Shown here piece by piece: positions 1 to 12,499 of a stretch of DNA of 64,000 nucleotides; position 1 is the first letter of the stretch; every line of letters starts with the position of its first letter. Under the pieces are notes generated by a model. It was not told the DNA's origin and made no database searches. It was given only the letters and a program-made list of their open reading frames with translations. A program made the position numbers and the translations under genes. The stretch spans positions 73,716,152-73,780,151 of the forward strand of contig CM024756.1 of assembly GCA_014218235.1 (NCBI GenBank), read 5' to 3'. The DNA is from Colocasia esculenta. Its lineage: Eukaryota; Streptophyta; Magnoliopsida; Alismatales; Araceae.

Positions 1-1998
1 CTAACCTGTGGTACTTGTCCACCTCCAGGATTCCCCCTAATGCCCTTAGGGTCACTTACACATTGAACTTTCTCAGGGGGACTTTTCCCTGATACAGTTC
101 CACTGCCCTCTACGGAAGCAGAGTCACATTGGCACAGTTACACATTTACACATTACACATTTTACCGATTACACATGGTTTTACACATATCACTTTTATC
201 TCATTCACTTTCTCACTCACATGCATATCTCTATTTTCCTGACATGACACTACATAATTCAGGAGCTAACACACAGTAAATTCACCAATCAGGTTGGGGT
301 TAAACGATATCTAATCATTTTACGAGACATGCATAAATTTTACATTTCACATGGAAAAGTACATAATCCTTATATACTAGTCCAAATGACTTGGAAATTT
401 AACCACATGCTATTTTCAGGTTCAAGATCATACATTCAATTTTTCAGATTTTTCTGAGCTAAATAGATTTACAGAAATTAAAATACCTATTTAGCATGCC
501 ATTCATAATTTAAGTTGACATGGAGTTAAACCATCATACATTTTTGCCACTTACTGTCTGAACAGAGACTAACTGTTATATACATGATATGAAAATACAG
601 AATTACCCTAAATCATACAACCATAGATCGATCACAACAATTCTTTCTTGCATGCCTTTTTATTTACCGAACCGAAATTAATAGCAATTTATGCAAGCAT
701 GGACAATTTATCAAAATTGAGTACACATACACTGATCCACTAACTTCATGATCTGACAAAACTTAGGGCACTCAGACTAGTCCTAATCATAAAACATGGA
801 TTGGCAAAATCATCAACCAATCATGCTTGAAATTTCATGGAATAATAATCTCTAACATTCACCACCACACATATAACACACCACATTTACCAGTATACAT
901 AGTGTATAGGGTTACCATATATCCTCATCACGGAAAACCCATCGAAAATAATCGTATAAGAGGGTAGAACAGTTTACTGTTCTGTCCAATGAACTTGGCG
1001 GCGGTCTCTGGCCGCTAATTCAATGTCAGGCATAGTCGATGGACGCCAATCATGATCTCAGCGTCCAGGGACCTTGCCGTTAATGCAGGTCTGTGCAGAA
1101 CACAGACCCGAGCTCTCAAGATAGGGTGAATGTGGGGGCAAGGACACGAAGAAAAATACACAAAATGTTAAAACCATCCTAGACTCATACGGGAACCTTA
1201 TGGTAGGGTCACTTGCCTTTTAGAAACACTCCTAAGGGATCAAAAGTGCTGATGAAGACCTCCTTGGGTAGTCCCAAGAAGTGCAGAAATGTCCTCCAAG
1301 ATCTCCTTCCTCTGGGCTCCTGGATGATCTCCACAGCAAGGAAATGTCGGGGAGGCCTTCCTCGATGATCCCTCTAGCCTTCAGTTGCAGTAGAACGTCG
1401 GACAACGCTTCAGAAGCTCGGATTTTGGGCTGCAAGGATGGGGTTTTCTCACAGCTCAGAAGCTAGGGTTTTCCCTCTTGTTCTCTCTTGCAAAAGGGTG
1501 AATAGAGAGGGGTTGGGGAGCAGATTCGGGTTGGATATGTGGGAGAGACTTCTCTCCCACTCACAGAGTGATAAGATGGCTCTCAGAGCTGTTGGGGACA
1601 GCTCCCCAATGGGTGAGCTTCCTTGTTTCCGGAATTTCTGGCTCTGCAACGCATGCAGGTCAGAGAAATAGGCATCCACATCGTTAGACGCCAGGATTAG
1701 TGTTGGCATCCATGGGTGGACGCTGACACCACCTCAACGGCTAGGGGTTGACGCCAATCTGGCCTTCGGCCAGAACTCTAAAACATGCAGAAAATATGCA
1801 TGCCATGCATATACATGCAATATGTATATGGTAGTGTATCCATACTATCACCATTCAATACATGCATTATTTACATCTAGCATAACACATGCACACGTAA
1901 TTGTACTAATTATACTTACGTAAATATGTATATACATACACAAGCACAAATACACACACACAAATACAAATAATGTGACGGAAATTCGAGGCCTTACA
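1..1998 (-). repeat. Gypsy-1 LTR, partial, minus strand
   Basis: On the minus strand this begins with TGTAAGGCCTCG at 1998 and runs to the window edge, so its other end is not seen. It aligns by eye with the LTR at 49981-51885: both share the block around 60-135 (tttgaactttc, a ggggactt core, ccctcta) and the block around 1000-1110 (ccttgccgttaat, acacagac). The words gacgcc/ggcgtc recur at about 1040, 1690, 1720 and 1750, as in the LTRs of Gypsy-2. TSD candidate on the right is gctcc (1999-2003). The short ORFs here have no recognisable product. It is either a solo LTR or the end of an element lying to the left. Confidence 0.6.
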
Positions 1999-2250
1999 GC
2001 TCCACTTGCACCTAAAAGGTGCAAGCGTCATGCTCTCAAACAAGTACCAACTCCACCTCTGAACACAAGAACCATCCTCTCAAGACCAACCTTCAATTCC
2101 CTCTCCCTCTATCCAAATCCCAACAGCTTCTATCTCTCAGACCACAACAACTTCAGAAAACATTCCTATAGCCATTCCCATCACAACCTCTACTCAACCA
2201 ACATCAACCTCACATGCCTCCTCCTCAACCGGACCTTCTAGCGCACAACT
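1999..2250 (+). pseudogene. Copia-2 internal remnant, left piece
   Basis: Serine/threonine/proline-rich low-complexity coding-like sequence, which continues in composition after 17235 on the far side of Copia-1. I read it as part of the extra ORF that Sirevirus-like Copia elements carry between pol and the 3' LTR. Its left side is cut by the Gypsy-1 LTR at 1998, and its right side by the Copia-1 insertion, with target duplication caact (2246-2250) and caacc (17236-17240). No conserved domain is visible; the assignment rests on position relative to the Copia-2 polypurine tract and LTR at 18914-21063. Confidence 0.4.
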
Positions 2251-3792
2251 TGTTGTGTCCCTGGTTTTGATGATGTCATGAACCAAGCAAAATTGTCATA
2301 AATATTTAAGAACTCTCTAACATATATTTTTCTAATGACAGGAAAATTCACAAAGTCAAAAAAAATTTTGTGTGTTGACTCATGTTGCTTTTAAGGTCAA
2401 CACACATGGCTCAGTGTGTGACTTACTACAGCTCAGTGAACCACTTGAGTCGACACTTCCCAGAGGATAGGTCAACATATGCTAGTTTTCTTATTAGCAC
2501 TGAAGGGAAATAATCTCATAAGGTCAACTCTAGATGAAGATTAGGTTGACACCAGTTGGTTTTTCCATTAGCACTGAAAGGAAAGAATCTCATTAGGTCG
2601 ACTGTAGATGAAGATCAGGTCGACTCTAAACTTATTAACAGCCAGTCTCTACAGTAGTCTAATAGATAAGGTCGACACATGAAGGCATGGAGTCGACTCT
2701 ACTGAAGCATCTGCATTAAGCTAAGTCAGTTTATGTGTACGTCGACACTATGCACAAGTGGTGTCGACACTCCAATCTCCTTCTTCCAGTGAGGAAAAGA
2801 AATGACAGCGTGGTTGTTCTGGGCACGTGATCCAAGGCCCAATAATTAGAGATTATAGGCACACTTTACAAGGTTCTGGAAGATAACCTTTTTGACAGAA
2901 AAAGCATCTCCCAACGAATTGGGGATTCTGTTGAGGCCCAACAGAAGAGATTCTGATACACGATCAAAAAGGTGTGCGGTGTCTTCTTCTTAAAAAAAAA
3001 AAAGCTAACACACAAAAAAGGAAGAGATAGCCAAGGAGACAAAAAGAGCAGAGGGTGAGATAGCTGAGGAGAACAGGCTTCGAAACAGTTTTTTCAACAA
3101 GAAGAAACGATGCTGGATTGTTTCTTCATCCATGTGTGAAGCCCTGTCGCTGTTCAATTAAAGCAGAGCATCAGAATTTCCTTCCAATCAGAGGCAATTG
3201 ATCCTTAAGCTGCGACCAGAAGAAGAGCTCGATGAATCCAAGTCTGGAGAAGACGCAATTGGGAGTTTCAGTGGAAAATTGATCAGATCTCAACTCTAGT
3301 GAAACAGCAGCGAGAGTGTTTGCTAAATTTCTACCTACCTTTAGTGAATTCTCTTGTGCGATCTTTTCAATTTCTTCTGAACGTTACGTCACTTGGCTGT
3401 CTGTTCCGGTTGGAGCAGTAGTACAAATCCTACACTTTGTGTGTTAGGAATGTAAGATTGTTATAATCTTGAAGCTGTGAATCAGCTGTGTTGAAGCTGT
3501 GTATCAGCAGAGTGTAATGAAGCTATGAATCAATAGTTGTGTAAGTGTTCACACTCTTGGCCTGTTGAGCGATTGCCTCACTAAGTTTAGTGAGGGGTGG
3601 ATGTAGGTTTCCATACTGAAGCCGAACCACCTTAAAATCCTGCTTGCATTGTGTGGTGTGGTGTTCAATTGCTCATTGTTGTTGAAACCGCTAGTTCTCA
3701 TATATATTAGGGTATGATTCTGTTCTTAATTTTAAGAGGCTTATATCTATTCACCCCCCCCCCCCCTCTAGATATTCATTCCATACCCAACA
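2251..3792 (+). repeat. Copia-1 5' LTR
   Basis: 1542 bp, starting TGTTGTGTCC and ending CCCAACA. It matches 15635-17235 along its length, but lacks a ~45-bp stretch present there near 16016-16060. Differences are mostly transitions (for example GTCGAC here versus GTCAAC there and vice versa). It contains a cluster of GTCGAC-type words at about 2395-2770. A run of 13 C at 3754-3766 lies near the end. Confidence 0.93.
2395..2775 (+). repeat. Cluster of GTCGAC(A/T)C words in Copia-1 5' LTR
   Basis: About eleven copies of the word rGTCGACaC or rGTCGACTCT, spaced roughly 20-70 bp apart. Around seven are intact (for example near 2449, 2596, 2617, 2669, 2691, 2739, 2762). The others read GTCAAC or GTTGAC, the changes expected when a methylated CpG decays. 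The same cluster is at 15779-16200 in the 3' LTR. The position in the first half of the LTR suggests the U3 regulatory part. Confidence 0.75.
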
Positions 3793-3794
3793 CG

Positions 3795-3806
3795 TGGTAT
3801 CAGAGC
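3795..3806 (+). other. Copia-1 primer binding site (tRNA-iMet)
   Basis: TGGTATCAGAGC, complementary to the 3' end of plant initiator tRNA-Met, two bases after the end of the 5' LTR. Confidence 0.95.
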
Positions 3807-3853
3807 TAGGCTCTTCATTTCTTAGTTTAACAACTATGAGAGATTTGTGTGGA

Positions 3854-5420
3854 ATGGATTCCAGAGGATATATTGCAAAAGGTCTATAAACACATACCCC
3901 CATATTTTGATGGAACTAACTATGCTTAATGGAAAACTCGCATGCAGGTGTTCTTGCGAGCACAAGATCATCAAATCTGGAGGGTAGTCAGTAATGGACC
4001 CTATGAGCTACCAGAAGATGAAGAACAGTGGACTCCATAAGAAATCAAGAAGTCAAATGCAAATTGGAGCGCTATGAACATTATGCAATGTTCTCTTCAT
4101 CCCACAGAATTTTCAAGAGTCTCCTCACGTGCTAGTGCGAAGGAGATATGGAATCACTTAATGGTCATCTATGAAGGTACATCTGAAGTGAAAGAAATAA
4201 ATGCTAACATGTTAGTCTCTGAGTATGAAGCATTTAAAATGAAACATGATGAAACCATCTCAGAGATGTACAACAGACTGACCTTGTTGACAAATGGTTT
4301 AAAGAATCTAGGAAAAACCTATACTGAACAAAAACTTATTAGAAAGATTCTTAGATCCTTGACCCCTATATGGTATACAAAGGCCACTGTAGTGGAAGAG
4401 TTAAGAAATTTGTCAACTACAACTGTTGTTGAACTAATTGGTTCTTTGATAACCTATGAGTTGGGCTTAAGGAGAACAGAATAAGATGTCAAGAAAAAGA
4501 AGCCACTTGCTCTCAAGGCAAATCCAAGCATCAAGGAAGTAACTGATGAAAGTGAGTCATCCAGTTCAGAAAATGACTCAGGTGAGTTTGCTCTTATCAC
4601 AAGAAAGTTCAGAAAATTTCTGAGAAAGGAAGGTAAGGGATTTCTGAACAAGAAACCACAAGTGAATAATTCTTCAAAGCCTAAACAATATTTGAATAAA
4701 AGATCTGACAGGGTTGTGTGTTACAACTGCAGAAAACCTGGGCATATTAAATCAGAATGTCCTGAGTCCCTGAAGAAGACTCAACCTAGATGGACGAAGA
4801 GCAAGCAAAAGGCTATGGTTGGAACTTGGAGCGAAGAAGAAGATGATGATGAAGAAGAAAGCTCAGAAGCTGATGAAACAAACACCAAAATTTTTCTGAT
4901 GGTCAAAGGAGAAAAAGAAGATGAAGAAGAGGTAGCATCTCCATTTAAAGATTTTTCATTCAGTGATTGGGAACATGTTTACTTTGAATTACTTGATCAA
5001 TATGATGAAATCAAAAAGGAAAACAAAGTGTTAAAAAGAAAAATGAATCATATTGTTCATGATACTTCAATGGAAGAGAAAGAAAAAGAGCTTGTCCAAG
5101 AAATTTCTGTGTTAAAAGAAAATGTTAGTGAATTGAAAGATAAGGAGATTGAGTATGTCAATGAAATGAAATTGGTTGCTGAAAAATATGATGCCATCAA
5201 AAGTGTAAATACTAAAATTAAAAAAGAAATTGAAAATCTTCAGAAAGAAGTAACTAAGAGACAAGAAGCTCTGGAAAGGTTTGTGAGAGGAAAAAATAAT
5301 CTAGAAGCCTTGTTGGGAACAAAGGTGAACTTCAATAAAGAAGGGTTGGGCTTCAATCCCTCAAAGAAAAAGGAAATAGGATTGAAGAAAATAACATTTA
5401 TTTTGTCAACAAACTCATAA
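3854..5420 (+). pseudogene. Copia-1 gag pseudogene
   Basis: Capsid-nucleocapsid protein of a Copia element. The main frame runs from about 3895 to the stop at 5418. It has a UBN2-type gag core (FDGTNYA, then a WNHL stretch near 4150, and KIL RSL near 4345), a CCHC zinc knuckle CYNCRKPGHIKSEC at about 4719-4760, an acidic stretch at 4834-4950, and a long coiled coil at 4975-5300. The reading frame is broken by in-frame stops at 3927, 4038 (P-stop-E, probably from CAA) and 4482, plus a frameshift near 3890 after the presumed start. Knuckle followed by coiled coil is typical of Sirevirus gag. Product not functional. Confidence 0.88.
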
Positions 5421-5913
5421 GCCTCCTCATCCAGAAATCAACAGAATGGGAGAAAATTCAGAGAAATGAGAAAATAAAAGATGTTAAAAATTCTTAAATT
5501 GGAAAATTCGAGGAAAAGGGCAAGGTAAGTGCTGGATTCAGATCAACAAAGATGCCTCAATGGAATAAATCTTGGCAACCATATGACTGGGAAGGTCGAC
5601 ACACTACATATGGCAGGTCGACACTTCCATTCACTAAACCTCAGAAAATGCCTAGATGGACTCGAACAGGTCGACACTACCCCTATATAGTGTCTACACA
5701 TTCTCACAATTTGCTAGATTTGGTCATCCAGGATATCCCAAGAGGTCCAGTTGTCATGATTATTCATGGTTCCCTCAAAAGAACATTGGAGGCAAATCTG
5801 AAGGTAACCTCATGAACATGAAAAGGAACAGTGATCCAAAAATCCTTGGAAACAACAAAAAAAAATCAAAGACAAAATGAAACCAAAAATACCACTTAAT
5901 CCACGATAAAAAG
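5421..5913 (+). other. Copia-1 gag-pol linker, degraded
   Basis: Frameshifted sequence between the gag coiled coil and pol. Three GTCGACAC words lie at about 5597, 5617 and 5667. No domain is visible; the equivalent stretch in related elements is a poorly conserved basic region. Confidence 0.5.
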
Positions 5914-8900
5914 GCAAGCATGGATTCCAAAAAGTCTGTTGTCATATGTTCTTGAATTGGGTGATTTGAAGGGACCCAAATGTACATGGGTTCCAAAGAT
6001 TTTTCTTTGAATGTGTTGCAAGTATGTCTTACAGCCAAAAATAACAAGTGGTATCTTGACAGTGGTTGTTCAAGACATATGACAAGGGACAAAGACAAAT
6101 TTTCTTTATTGTTTGAAAAGAAAGCTGGACATGTGACCTTTGGAGGAAACAACAAAAGTAAAATTGTTGGTTCAGGTAAAGTGGGTAAAAATCCTTCAAA
6201 CTCAATTGATGATGCACTTCTGGTGGAAGGGTTGGAATACAACCTATTGAGCATAAGTCAACTCTATGACAAGGGTCACAAGGTAATTGTTTATTCTCTT
6301 GGATGTACAATTTTTTATCCAAATTCAGACTGTGTAAAATTCACTGGTAAAAGAATCAATAATGTTTACATGGTTGACTTAGATGAACCTGAAAATAACA
6401 ATATCTATCTTGCTGCTAATAAAAATGATCTTGCATGTTTGTGGCATCGTAGACTAGGACATACTAGCTACAATATGCTATATAAACTGGTTAAATTCAA
6501 CATGGTAAAAGGTTTACCATAAATTTCCTTCAAGCAAAATTTCAAATTTTGTGAAGCATGTACTCAAGGTAAGCAAACAAGAAGATGCTTCAAAAGTAGA
6601 TCTGAAAGTCAATCCTCTAAACCTTTCGAACTTATTCACATAGATCTGTTTGGACCTGCAAGGACAAACAGTCTCAATGGGAAACGGTTTGGATATGTAC
6701 TTGTTGATGACTTTTCAAGATTTACTTGGGTATTCCTTCTTACTCACAAAAGTGATGCTTTCATGGAATTTCAAGAATTCTATAAGAAAATTCTAAAGAA
6801 AGGAAAACTCAAAATAATCTCAATTATGTCTGACCATGGTGGTGAATTTAAAAACACTGATTTTGAAAATCTTTGCAGGGAAGAAGGAATATCTCACAAA
6901 TTCTCATCACCCAGAATTCCTGAACAAAATGGAGTGGTAGAAGGCGCAATCGAACATTGGTTGAAATGGCCATAACTATGTTGATTGAGAGTGGTTTACT
7001 AGAAAATACTGGGCAGAAGCAGTAAACACTTCTTGTTACATCATAAATCGTGCAATGGTAAGACTTCTAAGCAAAAAGACACCTTATGAACTTCTGAAAG
7101 GTAAGAAACCTTCCATTGCTTACTTTAAAGTGTTTGGAGCAAAATGCTTTATTTTGAATAACAAAGATGATTTGGATAAATTTGAACCCAAGAGTGAGTT
7201 GGAAATTTTTCTTGGTTATTCAAATCATTCTAGAGCATATAGAGTTTACAATGTCAAAGATTAAATTGTTGAAGATTCCCCTCACATAACCTTTGATGAA
7301 CTCTATGATGATGTGTGCAGAGAAAAAGATGATGGAGAATTCTTGGAAAAGGAAGATTCTAACAACCAGCAAGGAAAGGAATCAACTACAAGAAAAAATT
7401 CAGGTGATGAAGATGGGCAAGAAATAGCAACTGTCAATGAGAATAAAGATCAACTGAATATCAGAATGCTAAGGGATCACCCTCAAGACAACATCATTGG
7501 TAACCTGCTTGATCCACCCAGAACAAGATCTCATTTCAAACTTATTTCTGAATTAGATCGAATGGCTCTTGTTTCACAAACTGAACCCAAAAATGTTGAA
7601 GATGCTCTAAAATATGCTTTTTGGATAAATACTATGCAAGAAGAACTAAATCAATTTGAGAGAAATAAGGTATGGCATTTAGTTCCAAGACCTTCCTCAC
7701 AAAGTGTCATTGAGCTAAATAGGTTTTCAGAAATAAAACTAAGAAGAAGGTAGAAAATAAGAAATAAGGCTAGGCTAGTTGCAAAAGGTTAAATCAAGAA
7801 TTTGAAATAGACTTCGAAGAATCTTTTGCTCCTGTAGCTAGGCTAGAAGTTATCAGAATTTTGCTCTCATTTGCATGTGTTCATTGTATTAAACTGCAGC
7901 AAAGGATGTAAAGAGTGCCTTCTTAAATGGTTTAATAAAAAAGGAAGTTTTTGTTGAACAACCTCCTGGATTTAAGTGCACAGATTTTCCTAACCATGTG
8001 TTCAAGCTTGACAAGGCTCTCTATGGATTAAAGCAAGCTCCCAGGGCTTGGTATGACAGATTAAGCTCATTCCTTATAGGTAAAGGGTATTCCAGAGGTA
8101 AAGTAGATCAAACCCTTTTCACTCTAGTGCAGGAAAATGATATTTTGGTTGTCCAAATTTATGTTGATGACATTATATTTGGATCAACAAAATCTTCTTT
8201 ATGTAAGGAATTTGCTGACTTATGACAAGTGAATTTGAAATGAGCTTAATGGGAGAACTGAAATTTTTCCTTGGATTGCAGGTTGTTCAAACTAAGGAAT
8301 GAACCTTCATCAATCAATCAAAGTACATACAAGAATTGTTGAAGAAGTACAAAATGGAAAATACTAAAGCCATGGCAACACCAATGAGCACAACATTGAG
8401 TTTGGATGCCGATCTGAAGGTAACTTGGTAGATCCAAAAACTTACAGAGGTATGATTGGATCCCTGCTATATCTTACAACCTCTAGACCTGATATACAGT
8501 TCTTTGTGTGCATGTGTGCTAGATTTCAGGCTAGTCCTAGAGAATCCCACATGAGTGCTGCAAAAAGAATTTTCAGATACTCATGAATTGGGATTACGGT
8601 ATCCAGCATCTAGTGAGTATAAGTTGATCTCTTATTCAGATGCGGATTATGCTGGTTGTAAATTGGATAGAAAGAGTACTAGTGGTCATTGCCAATTTCT
8701 GGGAGGGTGTTTAATCTCTTGGGCTTCCAAGAAATAATACTCGGTTGCTCTCTACTGCAGAAGCAGAATATGTAGCTACAGGGAGTTGTGGCACTCAAGT
8801 GTTATGGATTAAACACTAACTTCAAGACTACCAAGTAGATCTTGATGTGTCCCAATTATGTGTGATAACACTAGTGCAATAAATTTGGCTAAAAATCCAA

Positions 8901-9091
8901 TTCAGCACTCTAGGACTAAGCACATAGAAATCAGACATCATTTTCTAAGAGATGAGGTTAGAAAGAACTCTTTTGAGCTGCATTTCATTGAAACAACTAA
9001 GTAAATTGCTGATATTTTTACAAAACCCTTGTGTAATGAAAGATTTTCATCTCTAAGAAGAGAACTTGGACTGTGCTTGCTTGATTCATGA
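5914..9091 (+). pseudogene. Copia-1 pol pseudogene (protease, integrase, RT, RNase H)
   Basis: Polyprotein in Copia order. A pre-protease motif (GPKCTWVPK) lies near 5970. The protease has WYLDSGCSRHMTRDK near 6050, with the catalytic DSG. The gag-pre-integrase motif LWHRRLGHTS is near 6440, the zinc residues C..C follow at about 6550, and the integrase core has DLFGPA near 6645, SDHGGEF near 6830 and PEQNGVVE near 6922. The RT has ALYGLKQAPRAWYDRL near 8016 and YVDDIIFGS near 8161. RNase H has SDADYAGCKLDRKSTSGH near 8635, and the C-terminus IADIFTKPL is near 9006. Many stops and one-base shifts break it (stops at 6520, 7262, 9002; shifts near 6955, 7790, 8225, 8740). The stop before IADIFTKPL replaces an expected Gln. 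Confidence 0.92.
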
Positions 9092-10714
9092 CTAATTGTT
9101 TGGTGAATTGTCTGTAAATTTTTTACTTGATTGATTTCTTGTCATATGACTTGATAATGTTTACTGATTGATCACTTCACATCAATGTTTGGTGCATTTG
9201 GTGAGGGGGAGGTTATTTCAAGAATTCATTGTCAGGAAAAAGAAGTTTTAGTGATTCAGAGTTGTCAGAAAAGATGGGAATATTGGTTCCACAGTAACTG
9301 CTATCTGAGAACAAAGATTGTGATTTGGCTTGAATAAGGTTGACACTAATGGCAAGTGAGTCGACACTAATTCCATTGATTCTGAACTCTCTTCAATTTT
9401 CCAACTTCTAATCACTCTTCTTCTTCTCACATAGATTCACTTTTTGAGGGGGAGTAATTTAACTGTGAAGATTTTTATCTTTGGGCAACTCTTCAAGGGG
9501 AGTTAAAATCTTTATACTCTAATCTCCATTATCTCTAAGATGAAAAGAGATGGTTTGTTATTTATAAACTACTAAGTTTAACCTTGAAATTCACTGAAAA
9601 CACTTAAAAGAGGTTAAATAACAGTTTTCAAAATTATTGTACCAAGTGAAAATTGCATCCTATTCATTTCTGAAATTCTTGTGTATTCTGGTCTCTCTAG
9701 TTAAATATTAAAAATTATCTGAGTTGTATTGGTTTCAAACTTCTCTTGAGTTGTAAAAAGTGTTCAAGAATATTCTTATAAAATTTTGTTGTTGCAGAAC
9801 AATGACTAGGCTCTGAGAAACTGCAAATCCTGATAAAATCAGTTGATTTTACGTATGTCATGACGAGCTAGTTAATTCTGTTCAGGGTTAAAAAAAAAAA
9901 AATTGTGCTTACTAAGTAATTGGGGACTCTTGTGTCTAACCAACATGTATTCTCACATGAAAAGTCGCACACAACCCTTGTGACAAGATGATTACCTTAC
10001 TTGAGTAATCAGGAGCTCTGGTGTGTGAAAAGTATGAGCTCTTGCATGAAAAAGAAATGGTAAATCTGAATGTTCATCTTTTTAAGAAAAAGAAGGCAAA
10101 TTGATATTCAAATCTCTGAAAAATCTCAAGATAGTTTTATTTCAATACCTCTTGGATTATTTTTTAATATCTATCCAGGGCCACCTTTTTACATGGACTG
10201 AGTAAGAGTTAATAAGACCGCAATTTCACTTGGAAGAATTTTTTTTTCTGTTAGTAATGCCTCTTAGTCTTTCAGTGTTTTTTAATTGGATAAACTAAAG
10301 CTTATAACTTTCAAACCATCAATTCACTAAGAGGAGTATAAAGTGAGGGAAGAGCATAACTCATTTAACTTCCTCAAAGTTTCCCAAATATCATTCAAAC
10401 ATGGTAAATTGCTCCTATCTCTTTTATCTGAACCATTCACTGAATCCTTCTTGCTTGAGTCGACACATGTTTTGTTAGTGTCAACACACCTTGATCATTA
10501 CCTTCATTGGAACATGTTACTTTTCACTGTTCCACATGATCACTGTATCACCTAAGGGAGGTCAACGCTTGACGCTTCTCTTTCCCAAATAGTCTCAACT
10601 CATGTGCTCGTTCGAACTCTTTTGAATCAAACTGCTTTTCCTCTTCTTCTATCCACAAACCCTCATTCTATGTCTGCAAAGATTCTCCTCTCTCTCTCTC
10701 GCTCGAATCTCATC
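9092..10714 (+). other. Copia-1 spacer between pol and extra ORF
   Basis: 1.6 kb of AT-rich non-coding sequence. It contains three polypurine-tract-like words: GAGGGGGAGG at 9203-9212, GAGGGGGAG at 9446-9454 and AAGGGGAG at 9495-9502. It also has GTCGACAC-type words near 9353 and 10458, and a TC-rich stretch at 10685-10700 just before the extra ORF. No gene is seen. Confidence 0.6.
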
Positions 10715-12499
10715 ATGGCGCCCTAGTTGTCTGCACAAAGTGGTGGCAAGCGGAAGGATGCTGAACCGGATTCTTCCGAACGTCGTACCAAAGCAAGAAA
10801 CGACAATGGAAAGAGTTTAGCACCATGGGAGAAGAAACCTACAGTTCCCTCTTTTTCCAACTGACGATTCTCCCATCCAATATCGGCTAAGGAGAAGACT
10901 TTCTCCAAGGGCAAAAAGAAGAGTGAGTTCGTTGATCTAAGCAGTTCCGACGAGGATGAAAATGTGCAAACATCTCATGTCGTGCATGCTGAAGACTCTG
11001 GAGAAGAAAACCCTCATGTTCAGAGTTCAAACAAATCTTCTGACGATCAAGGCTCAAATGTTCAAGAAGTTTCACCTTCTAATGAGTCCAGTGACAGCAC
11101 TCCAGTTGGTACAGATGCATCTGAAAATGAAAATTCTCAAGGGGCTAAGACTGATTTTGGGGACATGCCTGAGACAGCAGTAAGTAGTGAGTCTAAATCA
11201 CAAAGCATAGGCCAACCCTCAGAATCAAAAATTGGGGCAACAGATATTGACATTGAGAGTAGTCAGGCTCAGAAGGCAGTCCCACAAACAACTGAAAATA
11301 AATAGATTTCGCATCCGAGAACTATGGATATTCATGATGAAGGTATGCGTAGTGTTTTTCCAGAACTGTTAGATATGATTGAATTTCAGGGTTGGACAAG
11401 CTTTGTTAGTGAACATAGAATTTTTTATCCAATCTTGGTTCAAGAATTCTATAAAAACTTGGTTAGAAAGGAACACACCTTAGAGTCCATTGTTCGAGGG
11501 TTTCCCATAATTCTCACTACAGATTTTGTGAGTGAAGCCTTGGATATTCCAAATGAAGGTCATAATCCACATGACTACAATTTTTGTCTACATGAAGCAT
11601 ACTCCCTCATGACATGGTTAGAGCATGATAAGGAAAATATTATCCAGACAAGGGTGTCCAACATCAATGCAAACAAATTCTCACCTCTGAATAGAGTGCT
11701 TCACCACATTTGCACTACTATTTTGACACCTCAAGGAGGAGGGAGACACAGAGTCACAGGCCTTCAGAGATTTCTTCTCTACTGTCTAATCACTAGAGAG
11801 AAGGCAAACCTGGCAACTATCTTTTGCTAGTTACTTCATGAATCCACCAGACCTGAGCTCAGACGAAGTCTGCCATATGCAGCCCATTTGTCTAGTATTT
11901 TTTAGAAAGCCAAGATCCCTCTTGAGAACACAAAATCAAAAACAATTCCAAAATACAACATCTATTGTCTGGCACATATAGTGAAGTTCATGAAACTTAA
12001 ACTGGAAGGAGTCCAGTTGGTGAGAGGACCAGCTCCCTCTCTAGTCAATTTGTCTGAAGAATTTGTTGTGGAACAGCCACCTCAAGAACAGCATGAAGGT
12101 CAGTCTTATGCTGAGCAGTAGGGAAATGATTTTGATAATCAAAGATATCAGTTGACAGAGGATAATCTTTCACCCACACCATCTTTTGCTTCACTTCCAA
12201 GATTTGATGACCTGGGTGTGGATCCACCTCATTTTTCCCCTGCTACCCACACTCAACCAGACACTTTTACTACTCAACATGCTCCACCTTCAACATCAAC
12301 AACTGAATTGTAATTCCTCCACAAACTTACAGCTCCTTACAGAACAATTTGCATCCATTCATGAATTTGTTGGCCAGCTAAATGCCAAGGTTGAAGAATA
12401 GTCAATGAGATTTGAGAGCAGATTGGAAAAAATTGAAAAACAGCTCAGTGAAAACATTGACAAGCAAGTACAGGCAGCAGGGTTTGCAGCTTTAAGATC

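Noticed and set aside
4662..5420. A host coiled-coil zinc-knuckle protein gene
   Set aside because: It continues the gag frame of Copia-1 upstream, and lies between the primer site and pol.
5599..5680. GTCGACAC words in the Copia-1 linker as a promoter
   Set aside because: Only three sites within a coding remnant, no other promoter sign; mentioned only as part of the word distribution.
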